Counted from the stretch's first letter, positions 34,525-48,270 are shown. The stretch: DNA of 64,000 bases from Artemia franciscana (GCF_032884065.1 NC_088880.1:32701298-32765297), one strand, 5' to 3'. Made by a program: numbers and translations. Notes: generated by a model from the letters alone, not told the origin.

Positions 34525-37500
34525 CCGATTTGAAGTACGTACCACTTTGACTACAACAACTATATGCGTCTGCAAGCACTTACGATTGCAAATGCAACTC
34601 CTTGCAGCTGTGATGGCAAATACTTGATTTGAAGTACGTACCACTTTGACTACAACAACCATATGCGTCTGCAAGCACTTACGATTGCAAATGCAACTCC
34701 TTGCAGCTGTGATGGCAAATACTTGATTTGAAGTACGTACCACTTTGACTACAACAACTGTATGCGTCTGCAAGCACTTACGATTGCAAATGCAACTCCT
34801 TGCAGCTGTGATGGCAAATACTTGATTTGAAGTACGTACCACTTTGACTGCAACAACCATATGCGTCTGCAAGCACTTACGATTGCAAATGCAACTCCTT
34901 GCAGCTGTGATGGCAAATACTTGATTTGAAGTACGTACCACTTTGACTACAACAACTGTATGCGTCTGCAAGCACTTACGATTGCAAATGCAACTCCTTG
35001 CAGCTGTGATGGCAAATACTTGATTTGAAGTACGTACCACTTTGACTACAACAACCATATGCGTCTGCAAGCACTTACGATTGCAAATGCAACTCCTTGC
35101 AGCTGTGATGGCAAATACTTGATTTGAAGTACGTACCACTTTGACTACAACAACTGTATGCGTCTGCAAGCACTTACGATTGCAAATGCAACTCCTTGCA
35201 GCTGTGATGGCAAATACTTGATTTGAAGTACGTACCACTTTGACTACAACAACTATATGCGTCTGCAAGCACTTACGATTGCAAATGCAACTCCTTGCAG
35301 CTGTGATGGCAAATACTTGATTTGAAGTACGTACCACTTTGACTACAACAACCATATGCGTCTGCAAGCACTTACGATTGCAAATGCAACTCCTTGCAGC
35401 TGTGATGGCAAATACTTGATTTGAAGTACGTACCACTTTGACTACAACAACCATATGCGTCTGCAAGCACTTACGATTGCAAATGCAACTCCTTGCAGCT
35501 CTGATGGCAAATACTTGATTTGAAGTACGTACCACTTTGACTACAACAACTGTATGCGTCTGCAAGCACTTACGATTGCAAATGCAACTCCTTGCAGCTG
35601 TGATGGCAAATACTTGATTTGAAGTACGTACCACTTTGACTACAACAACTATATGCGTCTGCAAGCACTTACGATTGCAAATGCAACTCCTTGCAGCTGT
35701 GATGGCAAATACTTGATTTGAAGTACGTACCACTTTGACTACAACAACCATATGCGTCTGCAAGCACTTACGATTGCAAATGCAACTCCTTGCAGCTGTG
35801 ATGGCAAATACTTGATTTGAAGTACGTACCACTTTGACTACAACAACTGTATGCGTCTGCAAGCACTTACGATTGCAAATGCAACTCCTTGCAGCTGTGA
35901 TGGCAAATACTTGATTTGAAGTACGTACCACTTTGACTACAACAACTATATGCGTCTGCAAGCACTTACGATTGCAAATGCAACTCCTTGCAGCTGTGAT
36001 GGCAAATACTTGATTTGAAGTACGTACCACTTTGACTACAACAACTATATGCGTCTGCAAGCACTTACGATTGCAAATGCAACTCCTTGCAGCTGTGATG
36101 GCAAATACTTGATTTGAAGTACGTACCACTTTGACTACAACAACCATATGCGTCTGCAAGCACTTACGATTGCAAATGCAACTCCTTGCAGCTGTGATGG
36201 CAAATACTTGATTTGAAGTACGTACCACTTTGACTACAACAACTGTATGCGTCTGCAAGCACTTACGATTGCAAATGCAACTCCTTGCAGCTGTGATGGC
36301 AAATACTTGATTTGAAGTACGTACCACTTTGACTACAACAACCATATGCGTCTGCAAGCACTTACGATTGCAAATGCAACTCCTTGCAGCTGTGATGGCA
36401 AATACTTGATTTGAAGTACGTACCACTTTGACTACAACAACCATATGCGTCTGCAAGCACTTACGATTGCAAATGCAACTCCTTGTAGCTGTGATGGCAA
36501 ATACTTGATTTGAAGTACGTACCACTTTGACTACAACAACCATATGCGTCTGCAAGCACTTACGATTGCAAATGCAACTCCTTGCAGCTGTGATGGCAAA
36601 TACTTGATTTGAAGTACGTACCACTTTGACTACAACAACTGTATGCGTCTGCAAGCACTTACAATTGCAAATGCAACTCCTTGCAGCTGTGATGGCAAAT
36701 ACTTGATTTGAAGTACGTACCACTTTGACTACAACAACCATATGCGTCTGCAAGCACTTACGATTGCAAATGCAACTCCTTGCAGCTGTGATGGCAAATA
36801 CTTAATTTGAAGTACGTACCACTTTGACTACAACAACCATATGCGTCTGCAAGCACTTACGATTGCAAATGCAACTCCTTGCAGCTGTGATGGCAAATAC
36901 TTGATTTGAAGTACGTACCACTTTGACTACAACAACCATATGCGTCTGCAAGCACTTACGATTGCAAATGCAACTCCTTGCAGCTGTGATGGCAAATACT
37001 TGATTTGAAGTACGTACCACTTTGACTACAACAACCATATGCGTCTGCAAGCACTTACGATTGCAAATGCAACTCCTTGCAGCTGTGATGGCAAATACTT
37101 GATTTGAAGTACGTACCACTTTGCCTACAACAACCATATGCGTCTGCAAGCACTTACGATTGCAAATGCAACTTCTTGCAGCTGTGATGGCAAATACTTG
37201 ATTTGAAGTACGTACCACTTTGACTACAACAACTGTATGCGTCTGCAAGCACTTACGATTGCAAATGCAACTCCTTGCAGCTGTGATGGCAAATACTTGA
37301 TTTGAAGTACGTACCACTTTGACTACAACAACCATATGCGTCTGCAAGCACTTACGATTGCAAATGCAACTCCTTGCAGCTGTGATGGCAAATACTTGAT
37401 TTGAAGTACGTACCACTTTGACTACAACAACCATATGCGTCTGCAAGCACATACGATTGCAAATGCAACTCCTTGCAGCTGTGATGGCAAATACTTGATT

Positions 37501-38985
37501 TGAAGTACGTACCACTTTGACTACAACAACCATATGCGTCTGCAAGCACTTACGATTGCAAATGCAACTCCTTGCAGCTGTGATGGCAAATACTTGATTT
37601 GAAGTACGTACCACTTTGACTACAACAACTGTATGCGTCTGCAAGCACTTACGATTGCAAATGCAACTCCTTGCAGCTGTGATGGCAAATACTTGATTTG
37701 AAGTACGTACCACTTTGACTACAACAACCATATCCGTCTGCAAGCACTTACGATTGCAAATGCAACTCCTTGCAGCTGTGATGGCAAATACTTGATTTGA
37801 AGTACGTACCACTTTGACTACAACAACCATATGCGTCTGCAAGCACTTACGATTGCAAATGCAACTCCTTGCAGCTGTGATGGCAAATACTTGATTTGAA
37901 GTACGTACCACTTTGACTACAACAACCATATGCGTCTGCAAGCACTTACGATTGCAAATACAACTCCTTGCAGCTGTGATGGCAAATACTTGATTTGAAG
38001 TACGTACCACTTTGACTACAACAACCATAGGCGTCTGCAAGCACTTACGATTGCAAATGCAACTCCTTGCAGCTGTGATGGCAAATACTTGATTTGAAGT
38101 ACGTACCACTTTGACTACAACAACTGTATGCGTCTGCAAGCACTTACGATTGCAAATGCAACTCCTTGCAGCTGTGATGGCAAATACTTGATTTGAAGTA
38201 CGTACCACTTTGACTACAACAACTGTATGCGTCTGCAAGCACTTACGATTGCAAATGCAACTCCTTGCAGCTGTGATGGCAAATACTTGATTTGAAGTAC
38301 GTACCACTTTGACTACAACAACTGTATGCGTCTGCAAGCACTTACGATTGCAAATGCAACTCCTTGCAGCTGTGATGGCAAATACTTGATTTGAAGTACG
38401 TACCACTTTGACTACAACAACCATATGCGTCTGCAAGCACTTACGATTGCAAATGCAACTCCTTGCAGCTGTGATGGCAAATACTTGATTTGAAGTACGT
38501 ACCACTTTGACTACAACAACCATATGCGTCTGCAAGCACTTACGATTGCAAATGCAACTCCTTGCAGCTGTGATGGTAAATACTTGATTTGAAGTACGTA
38601 CCACTTTGACTACAACAACCATATGCGTCTGCAAGCACTTACGATTGCAAATGCAACTCCTTGCAGCTGTGATGGCAAATACTTGATTTGAAGTACGTAC
38701 CACTTTGACTACAACAACCATATGCGTCTGCAAGCACTTACGATTGCAAATGCAACTCCTTGCAGCTGTGATGGCAAATACTTGATTTGAAGTACGTACC
38801 ACTTTGACTACAACAACTATATGCGTCTGCAAGCACTTACGATTGCAAATGCAACTCCTTGCAGCTGTGATGGCAAATACTTGATTTGAAGTACGTACCA
38901 CTTTGACTACAACAACTATATGCGTCTGCAAGCACTTACGATTGCAAATGCAACTCCTTGCAGCTGTGATGGCAAATACTTGACA
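34525..38985. repeat. 99-bp tandem satellite, about 45 copies
   Basis: The unit is 99 bp: GATTTGAAGTACGTACCACT, TTGACTACAACAACCATATG, CGTCTGCAAGCACTTACGAT, TGCAAATGCAACTCCTTGCA and GCTGTGATGGCAAATACTT. Nearly all variation is at one spot (AACCATATG, AACTGTATG or AACTATATG). Because 99 is a multiple of three, one minus-strand frame stays open over the whole array except for one stop near 36800, giving apparent proteins of 746 and 709 residues. The + strand has stops in all frames of each unit. I treat it as satellite DNA: the variable codon changes the residue (Met 26, Thr 12, Ile 7 units), which does not suggest protein-level selection. Confidence 0.95.
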
Positions 38986-40283
38986 CAGTGACTTTAAATA
39001 CTTGTCACACTATCACTATTTGCAATTAAGGGTAGGGAAATTAAGTTCAAACTGTCGTGGCAAATCGAGCAGGAGCAGGATACTTAATTAATATTTGACT
39101 ATACTCAAGATTGTAACATGATGGCAGTTAGAATTCCGTCGTGCCTAAAGAACCATAAGGATTATGCCGATTTTCAATCCATATGTTTGAATATTTTCCC
39201 CTGTGCTCGTCAATCCAAAGCATTATAGTATAACTATTTATAAAAATCGCTACAAAATGTTCGCCATATATAAATAGCAAGCTAAAATCTGGATTCTTAC
39301 AGAAAAATTGAACAGATTTAAAATATTCCTTAGTTAATCAACGGAAAATATTGTGCCAATTAAAAACAAACGGAAATTAATTTCCGTTAACTTTCCACGG
39401 ACGATGTTTTTCAAAGTAAAGAGCTATATTCAACCAAAGATGATAAAAAAATAGAGTTAAACAATTTCAAAGTGTAAAAATACCATAAATTACTATCAAT
39501 AAAGAAATGAAACCCAAAACGAAGTCAAATTCAAAAACAGCCAAGATTACAATAAAGAGAAGTAGGACTAATGTCTCCTGTATTTCTAAGGACCAGAACA
39601 TAATTTGCACTTTACTCCCCAAAAAAATGCGTTTTGAACGATTTCTCGTTTATAACGTTAAGTAAAACCTTCAGAAGTGAATGTCGGTATGTATTAAACT
39701 CTTAATTTACATTCGTTTTTTCAGCAATCTTGGTTATGGTGGTGATTTTTTTTTTAGTTATGAGAATTAAAAACGCATTCCTCAAAATAAAGATTGTTCC
39801 CAAAACAGTTTCTTTTCAAAAATGGAAATTCCCAAACAGTGCTGTCCTTTGATCCCTTTCGAAACTTTATTCTTATCTACGCTATTACTATTTAGCTTTA
39901 GCCCTATGTGCACGTTAGCGTAAATGCTCCCATATTTTTGCTTACTGGATATTTCAGAATCTGCCATTATTACTATTAATAATAATGGTTATTAGCAATA
40001 AAAATTACTTGCAAACAATACTGAAATGTACAATTTTGCGAGCTGCGACTACTTGTGACTGTGACCGTGACTATTTGTATCTGCTAATGTCACTACTCAA
40101 TCAATCACTCTCTAAATCAGTTCTCTTTACTTCTGCTGAAAAAATAAATAATCGCCATTAAATGTGAATTGGACTCTTGTGTCAGCCATCTCAGACTGAT
40201 CTTTTACATTGTGGTTTTGTTTCGGATCTTTTCTCTCTCTTAGTTTTCTTTACTTTTACCATAATATGAATAAATCGTTACTT
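38986..40283. other. Intergenic; family C fragment, otherwise nothing recognised
   Basis: 39390-39680 resembles family C (GGAAAT...TTTTTCAAAGTAAAGAGC, then GAGAAGTAGGACTAATG). A short CGACTACTTGTGACTGTGAC stretch near 40045 echoes sequence just left of the 99-bp array. No gene. Confidence 0.45.
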
Positions 40284-40445
40284 ACTGGGAATTCGATTCC
40301 CGGATTTGGCTTTTCATACTACACTCTAAATTTATTGAACTTTTAGAGAGAATTCATGTAATCTAAATTGGATTCCCGGATTTAATTTTCCATATTATAC
40401 TCTAATATCTAGAACTTTTAGAGAGACCCCACGTACTCCAGATTC
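40284..40445. repeat. Two-copy ~90-bp tandem repeat
   Basis: GATTCCCGGATTT followed by a CATA-TACACTCTAA stretch and GAACTTTTAGAGAGA occurs twice in direct orientation, about 85-95 bases apart. Confidence 0.75.
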
Positions 40446-42035
40446 GTTGCCATTGCCTAGCAAACTAAGTACCTCATCTTAGGAATATAAGGTCTGAAAT
40501 TTATTATTTACTGGGAGGTGACATGGAAAATCATATAATTCAGAAACATTTTAAAGAAAAACCAGAATGTACCGTGTCTAGATTTCTAGATAAGGTGGCT
40601 TACCTCCCCATTTCATCTACGGGTTAGTACAACTAAACACCTTGTCACCAAAGTCGCATGTGTTTCTGTCCTTAAACGGGCTGCCAGGCCATTTTCAAAT
40701 CCCATACTCTCCTAAATAGTTCTATTCCCACTCCCCTTGTCATAAAGTCACATCTTTTTTGGCCTTAGAGCTTAAGGTTTGATGCATCTTATTCTTTAGA
40801 GATAGGTTATCCTCAAGAAATTATCCTGGTGATCTGGCGAGCGGCCTGCAAGTTGCATTGATAAAATATCAGTCACCAAAATTCCCCAATGAGCTTTTAC
40901 TAGTCCTTCCACGGTTTTCGTTAAATCATAGCAATTTTTTTCATCAGCCTCCCTAATGGGTTCTCTTACCCTCTTGTATGTTTCCCTATTGGCCATGATG
41001 TCTTTCATATATGCCCTGTAATCTACCTCCCTGCGAATGGGATCACTTTTTCCAATTCCAGCAAAAACTATTCCAAGCTAGATTTCCGAAAGACAACGTG
41101 TTTCAGTGTGAGCTACCACTCCTAGAGCTACGTGGTGGCTATGATTTCGTAAATTACATATTTTCCTACTCAACTAGCAATATCTCCGTCACTCAATACA
41201 ATAAAAATCTCACCCAAATCTGAAAATATTGAAATCATGTAAATCTCAGTATACTCAATGATTATCACATAACGAAAATAACAAGTAGTATACTATTGCG
41301 AGTTATCAGAAATATGAACGTAGCTAATCTCAATTTATATCACCTCAATAAATCTTTTGAAATGTGAAATAAATCTCATCAAATCTCAGCGGATATTAGA
41401 TTACAGAAGAAAAGCAGGCATACATTTATTAGGATGTAATGAAAATCTGTTTAATGAATAAGCACAACTATGAAGTACCCAAGGTAAAATTTCCCTGTTT
41501 GCCAATTCACTATCTGGGCTAAACATCTCAATTTTTCAGCCTGAACCAGCAGATTTTTACTAAGACTGCCGGATTTGTAACTCCTGAACTAGCAATTTAC
41601 CTCTAAGGGACAGGCTTCACACCTCACTGGAAACGGATAGCGAAGTCACAAAGCAAGCAAATTACAACAGAATAGCAAGCTTCATACCCCTCTCAACAAT
41701 CAAGCGAAGGACACGCTTTACACCTTCCTTCCTCGACAATGCACGGCGAATTCTAAACAAATAATCAAAATATGAAGATTAAACTAAAAAGTCGGCTTTT
41801 TTCACTTGTTTACATCAATTACACACTTCCAACGAGGCTACTTTGCTTTATTATGTCTCCTTCCTCTTTAGCATTTATCACTACGTGTGTAAAATTTCCC
41901 TTGATTTCGTCTGTTTACCCGATTCCTCCGTAAACGATCCCTTTTTGGCTATGCATAAAAATTGTTCTTTCTCGTCGAAAAAACCGTAGCTGTTACCGTG
42001 CGTCATTCTTAGGTTTCGCTAAGCCCCGTAAATCA
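40446..42035. other. Intergenic, nothing recognised
   Basis: A 70-residue minus-strand frame (40796-41008; KRVREPIREADEKNCYDL) has a protein-like composition and may be a transposon scrap, but I cannot name a family. The rest is A/T-rich with no recognisable structure. Confidence 0.4.
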
Positions 42036-42375
42036 AATAAGATGGGTTTGGGTGCAACTGAACTCACGTGTAACTAAACCCCACAGAGCTGAATCCATGT
42101 AACTAAACCCTAGTGCGTCAGACCCCAGATACAACTGAACCACCGTTAAACTGCATGCCCATGTAACTCAAACCCCGTGCATTGAACCAATCGTGTAAAT
42201 AAACCCCGTGCAGCTAAATCCATGTAACTGAACCCTAGCAATTCTGACCCCAGGTACAATTGAACCCCCGTTTAACTGAACACCTATGTAACTCAAACCC
42301 CGTGCAACTGAACCGTCGATTAACTGAACCATCATGGAACTGAACCTCCGTTTAACTCAATCCCATTCAACTGAG
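42036..42375. repeat. Degenerate TGTAACTGAACCCC minisatellite
   Basis: Short units of the type TGTAACTGAACCCCxxxx, about 16-18 bases, recur roughly twenty times, with a higher-order repeat of about 120 bases (AATCCATGTAACT-AACCCTAG near 42090 and 42207). Diverged and non-coding. Confidence 0.8.
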
Positions 42376-45300
42376 CCCTACTGATGACCCTTCATTCGAT
42401 TGGAAATTAAAATTTGTACGGCCCTTTTAAGAGTCAGAAGCAATTTTTCAGTTTTTTCCTGTACTTTGTTTTCAGTAAAGTACAAGTTATAGTCTGATCT
42501 TCGGAAAGCATGGGGGGTGTCAGCCTTACTCATCTTAATTTCTGCTCGTTTTGACTTTGACTCGGTTATTTATTGTAACTTCGTTATTTTTGACTCAGTC
42601 AGTAAGTAAAATTATATTGTGGTCTTTAGAAAGCACAGGGGGCGTTAGCCTTACTCCACTTGGTGCTAATAACAATGGTATTAGTAGTATCCCTTACACA
42701 AATTCCATCTGGTATCCATTTTCATTTGGTTTTGTCGAGCATCTGGTATGATGTAATCATTCATATTGTCGATGAAATAGCACAACGGGTCCCAATACAT
42801 ACGTTTCCCACCGTTGCATCACATCTGTTATTGCATAATTATTCATGTTGTCGGTGAAACGACAAAAATAGGTTCCAATACATACATATCCCAACATTTG
42901 CAACAGCTGTTTGCTGCTGCAAACAGCAGCAGCTAGACACTAATGTCAACTCACATTAAATTTTTTCCAAATTGTAAATATTAAAAATGCTTGTTTTCAA
43001 ATGAATTAAAGAAATGACAGTAAAATTCGAGCCAAACGTAAATTTTGAGAGAGGTCACAACACCTTGAGTCTCCCCCTTTTTAAGCTACAATTTTTAACA
43101 TGTTACAAAGATTAACTACACTAAACAAGGCATAAGCTACACCTTAGTATAGAGTGGGAGGTTTTATGGGATAGTAGCTCCCTTATATTTAAGATAATTT
43201 ATATTCATATTAGAAATCAATGTTTACTTTCAGTTTAAGACAATTGTTTGCTTTTATTTTATTTCTGTTTGTTTTATCCCATCCAAGGTTATCCTAAATA
43301 GTAGAGGGGCTTTGATTGTATTAGCTCCTTCCTCTTTGCGGTAAAACCTAGCTTTTACATAATAATGCTTTGACAAAGAAATCATTCCCTGAAAATGGCA
43401 GTTTTGTTCCGGAAGCTAGCTTTTGTTCCGGAAGCTTTGTTTTGTTCCCGAAGCTAGGGACCTTAAGTACATCGAATCATTTTTTAATTCATGATCTAAT
43501 TATTCAAGGCTCAACAAACACATTTTGCTTCTTGGGGTGCCCTCCAGCCCCTTCTAACTTTGTTGGTAAGAATGTAAAGTCAATCCTTTTCTGGGCTAAA
43601 AATACCTCTGCCTTATTTTGGCTTGATCACCCCGGCGGAAAACGCATGCATGATCAAAACTCCCATGAGAGACCGACAGGGGCGTAGCTCCAGCATTGTC
43701 ATTGGGGGTGGGGGGGCAATAGGGATCCACATCTGGAGAGTCAATGGGCATGGGCTATATAATATTTTTCCGACTCACTGAAAGGCTACTCGCAGACCGA
43801 CTCACTGCAGACCGATGCATGTTACTGTGGAACTTATTCCCCAATAAAGTTCAAATTGTCCTAGGAGCTCGACATTTAAATGAAAAAAGCAAACATAAAA
43901 GAAACAGACAAGCAAAAAAGATATGAGCGGGTGGAATGTTCCTTCATACCCCCTGAGGTCTAGAGTGTCATTAACCTTGAGTATAGGCTAATGTACTTGT
44001 ATTTTTCTTAAAGAACATATTTTACAGTTCCTTTGTTTTAAAGTCAGTCTTGTAAATAAATTGCAAGTACCAAGTAGCTATTGGTGTGAAATTCTACAAG
44101 TTTCAGGGAAGCCCTGATTAACCTTTAATATAAAGTATGTTGGTTTAGGGTATTGTCCTCTCTTCCCCCTCATGCGCAAAACATTTTTATTGTAACGTCA
44201 CTATTTTCCTTCACATGGAAAAACATGCATTTTTTATAGTTCCGAAGATTGGAAACAACTAATTTTTTCTCAAAACTAAGAGAGTCCAATTTTCTCGACT
44301 CATTACAAGTCAGTAAGCTGAAATTTTGCTTCCTAAATTATATAAAGTGGTCTGCATTATGTCACGTACTTATACAAAGCACCCCACCGAAAATATTTCT
44401 TTTGTTCCTGTCTTACTTTCACACAAAATACATATTTGGTTCCAAGAAATCAACCCGGCTCTAACGTTGGTTTTGGCTGCAAAATGTAAGCATTCACGCA
44501 GGATAGCGTAATGTATTCGTTTAGAAAATAGGATAAAAATAGGAATAGCAGAAGTTTTAGAAGCAAGGTATAGGTTTAACCACGTATATATCTATTATTT
44601 TCTTTTGACAGGAAATGATTTATAAGGATAATGATAATGATGATGATTATGAATGATAAAAAATGATTGATGATTTCTGATGTTACTTCTCATGCCTTTT
44701 TTTTTAATTTTTCTTCAATCTGCTGTGAACAATGCTTTCAGAACTTCAAATATCCTCAAAGTCTTGCGTTGCATGTCCAGAAAAAATTAAATTTAAGCAT
44801 AAAGATCAGCCGATGCTAAAATATTAGCATTTTTGATTCTCAAACATTCAAAGCAACGCTTGAAAGACTTCTTTGAGCTCCCTCCCACCCATTACAAGTT
44901 TTTGGGTACCTGTTTTGGACCTTCTTATGATAACTTTAGAATATTTTCTTTGTTTATCTGTGGAGCGAAAACCTTGAATTAGTGGGAGAGGGCGAGTAGG
45001 TGGCTGGTTTTAGGCAGCTTGACAGTGCAGCAACTTCATAGTAATAGAAGTACATTATTATACTAGTTATTTTGATACATTAGTAACTGATTAGACAGCT
45101 TGTAAGTTGTAATTGGTGTTTTGAAGGTCATTAAAGAATATAGGGTTCAAAACTTTAAATGTAGAGATAATTTCATCTTGTCTCTATTCATATAGGTTTG
45201 TAGGACAAAATGAGACCCATTCTCCCTCTCCTTTAATATTATCATCTGTAGATATGAAACGATTAGGAGAAATCAGAGCTTCCCTCTACGAGCCTATAGC

Positions 45301-45500
45301 AGTCTCGAGCCTTGTATTGAAATAAATAAATAAAAAACGGACGAGTTTGTACTCCAGCGTTGTCCACGCTATTTCATCCCAGTCCCACTGGTCCAAAAAT
45401 GAAAGATTATTGTTACTATTGTTTGATAGTTTGGACTAGCAATTCTATTGGCCTACTCAACTAACCTCAAACTGATAATAATTGGGTCTCAGCTATTGTT
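42376..45500. other. Intergenic, mostly nothing recognised
   Basis: Contains a 9-bp-arm hairpin GCTGTTTGC-TGCT-GCAAACAGC near 42906, the heat-shock-element-like triplet at 43402-43456, a short ATGATGATG-like run near 44620-44670, and an AATAAATAAATAAA tail at about 45320 that could be the 3' end of a short retroelement. No gene is supported. Confidence 0.4.
43402..43456. promoter_or_regulatory. Three heat-shock-element-like TTCnnGAA pairs in 19-bp repeats
   Basis: Three direct repeats of TTTTGTTCCGGAAGC each contain TTCnnGAA, at 43407-43414, 43426-43433 and 43445-43452. Inverted TTC/GAA pairs are the minimal HSF binding pattern, though full elements have at least three 5-bp units in phase and 19-bp spacing is slightly off. 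It is 5.7 kb before the first coding exon of the third sHSP gene, whose promoter is unplaced because of the leader intron. The link is speculative. Confidence 0.3.
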
Positions 45501-45507
45501 TGAAAGT

Positions 45508-47970
45508 TTTTTATGGCAGTTGGTATTAACCAAGTGACATATAGCGACCACAAATTCTGCCGGTCTGTCTGTCTGTCTGTCAGTCTGTCCTGGTTTTGCT
45601 ACTTTAGGCACTTCCAGGTAAGCTACGACGATGAAATTTGGCAGGCGTATCAGAGATCGAACCAGATTAAATAAGAAATAGTTGTTTTCCGGATTTGACA
45701 ATCTGGGGGGGGGGGCGGTTAATTCGGAAAAATAGAAAAATGAAGTATTTTTAACTTACGAACGGGTGATGGGACCTTAATGAGATTTGATGTTTGGGAG
45801 GATATCGTGTCTCAGAGCTCTTATTTTAAATCCCGATCAGATCCGGTGACATTGGGGGGGGGGAGTTGGACGGGGGACCTAAAATCTTGGAAAACGCTTA
45901 GAGTGGAGGGATCGGGATGAAACTTGGTGGGAAAAATAAGCAGAACTCCTAGATATGTTAATTGACATAACCGGAACGGATGGTGCTCTGTTTGGGGGAG
46001 TTGGGGGGAGGGTTAATTCTGAAAAATTAGCAAAAATGAGGTATTTTTAACTTACGAAAGAGTGATCGGGTCTTAATGAAATTTGAAGTTTGGAAGGATA
46101 TCGTGTCTCAGAGGTCTTATTTCAAATCCCCTCTGGATCCGTTGACATTGGGGGGAATTGAGGGGGGAACTTAAAATCTTGGAAAAAGCTTAGAGTAGAG
46201 TAAGCAGAAGTCCTAGATACGTGATTGACATAACCGGAACGGATCCGCTCTCTTTAGGGGAGTTGGGGGGATGGTTAGTTTTGAAAAATTAGAAAAATGA
46301 GGTATTTTTAACTTACGAAGGAATGATCGGATTCCTTCATCTTAATGAAATTTTATGTTTTGATGTTTGGAAATTAGATGTTTGGAAATTAGATGTTTGG
46401 AAGGATATCATGTCTCAAAGCTCTTATTTTAAATCCTGACCGGATCCGGTGAAGGAGAAGTTGGGGGGAACCTAAAATATTGGAAAATGCTTAGAGTGGA
46501 GGGATCGGGATGAAACTTGGTGGTAAAAATAAGCACAAGTCCTAGATATGGGATTGACATAACTGGAACGGATTGGCTCTCTTTGGGGCAGTTGGGGAGG
46601 GGGGTCTAATTCTAAAAAAATAGAAAAGATGAGGTATTTTTAACTTACGAAAGAGTGATCGTATCTTAATGAAATTTTATATTTAGAAGGACCTCGAAAC
46701 TCAGATCTCTTACTTTAAATCCTGACCAGATCCAGTGTCATTGGGGGGGGGATCTTAGAAAATGCTTAGAGCGGAGAGATCAGGATCAAACTTGGCAGAA
46801 AGAATAAGCATAAGTCCAAGATACGTGACTGACATAACCGGACCAGATCCACTCTCTTTGGTGGCGTTGGGGGGGGGGGAGTAATTTGGCAAAATTAGAA
46901 AAAATGAGATATTTGTAACTTAAGAACAGGTCATCAGATCTTAATGAAATTTGATATCTAGAAAGATCTTGTGCTTTAGAACACTTATTTTAAATCCCGA
47001 CCAGATCTGGTGACATTGAAGGGAGTTGGAGGCGGAAATCGGAATTCTTAGAAAACGTGAAAATCGAGGTATCTTACGAATGAGTTATCGGATCTTAATG
47101 AAACTTGATATATAGAAGAATCTTATGTCTCAGATGCTCCATTTTCAATTCGAATCGGATCTGGGGACAAAAAGAGTTGGAGGGGGGAAAGAGAAATCTT
47201 GGAAACCGGAAATCTTGAAAACGCTTAGAGTGGAGAGATTGGGATGAAACTTGATGGGAAGAATAAGCACAAGTTATGGATACGAGATTGACATGATTGG
47301 TACGGATCCGTTCTCTTTGAGGGAGCTGGGGGCTGTTAAATTTGGTAAAATTTGAAAAATTTGGCTATTTTCAACTTAAGAGCGGGTGACCGGATCTTAA
47401 TGAAATTTGATGTTTAGAAGGAACTCATGTCTCAGAGCTTTTATTTCAAATCCTGACCAGATCTGTTGACATTGGGAGGAGTTGGAAGGGGAAACCGGAA
47501 ATCTTGGAAAACGGTTCTAAATGTTGTAGATACGTGATTGACGTAACCGGACTGGATCCGCTCTCTTTGGGGGACTTAGGTGGTGGGGCTGAGTGCTTTG
47601 GCAAGTTTGGTGCTTCTGGACGTACTAGGACGATGAAAATTGGTAGGCGTGTCAGGGAGCTGTACAAATTAACTTGATAAAGTCGTTTTCCCTGATTTGA
47701 CTATCTGGGGGGCTGAAGGGAGAGGAAAAATTATAAAAATTGAGGTATTTTTAACTTACGGTTGGGTGATCGGATCTTAATGAGTTTTGATATTTAGAAG
47801 GACCTCGTGAATCAGAGCTCTTATTTTAAATCCCGACCGGCATTAAGCCTCTGACTTTCCTTTTAAAGCAATCTATTGATTCTTAGAATTTCGCTAGAGC
47901 TCCTAGCATATGAGCTCTTGGCTGTTCCAACCTCGTCACAAGTGCCACATCAGCTCTTAGCTCTTGTTAA
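45508..47970 (+). mobile_element. Helentron-like non-autonomous element, copy 4 (longest)
   Basis: Starts TTATGGCAGTTGGTATTAAC then CAAGTGACATATAG and a GTCTGTCTGTCTGTC run. About eight ~280-bp units follow, starting near 45735, 46022, 46288, 46620, 46893, 47055, 47345 and 47730. Ends CCGACCGGCATTAAGCCTCT...CACAAGTGCCACATCAGCTC. The first ~11 bases of the left end (TATGGCA-TTG) are the reverse complement of CAAGTGCCA-A near the right end, so it has short terminal or subterminal inverted repeats. Confidence 0.7.
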
Positions 47971-48039
47971 AAATACTGTTCTTTTCCATAAGCTATTACT
48001 CAGCAGAATAAAAAAACAGAAAAAAAGGGAAGGTTGTTG

Positions 48040-48270
48040 CTTCTTGTAAAAAGAATTTGAGCTAAACAGTGGAAACACTGTTTGTGCTAAACAGTGGAAA
48101 CAGCTAAATTTAGTGCTAAACAGTGGAAACACTCCTTAACGACTATCCTAAGACACTGTATACTATCGGCTCGCAGACATCTGAATATTTCTCACTTAAC
48201 TTAACAATAACAATTAACAATTAACTTAACAATAACTTAAAATTAACTTAACAATTTCTCACTTAACAAT
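48040..48270. repeat. Short tandem repeats (AAACAGTGGAAACA and ACTTAACAATA)
   Basis: GCTAAACAGTGGAAACA occurs three times (about 48063-48133), and ACTTAACAATA/AATTAACTTAACAA motifs repeat at 48195-48275. Confidence 0.75.

Noticed and set aside
34513-38931. Two long minus-strand reading frames (746 and 709 residues) as real protein genes
   Set aside because: They are the open frame of a 99-bp satellite. All units are near copies, the variable codon changes the residue, there is no complex region or intron structure, and the frames begin and end with the array.
40796-41008. 70-residue minus-strand frame as a gene
   Set aside because: The composition is protein-like but it is short, without introns, signals or a recognisable family; it was left as a note in the intergenic entry.
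43370-43687. 105-residue frame over the heat-shock-element-like repeats
   Set aside because: It has no known domain; its N-terminal repetition is just the translated 19-bp repeat.
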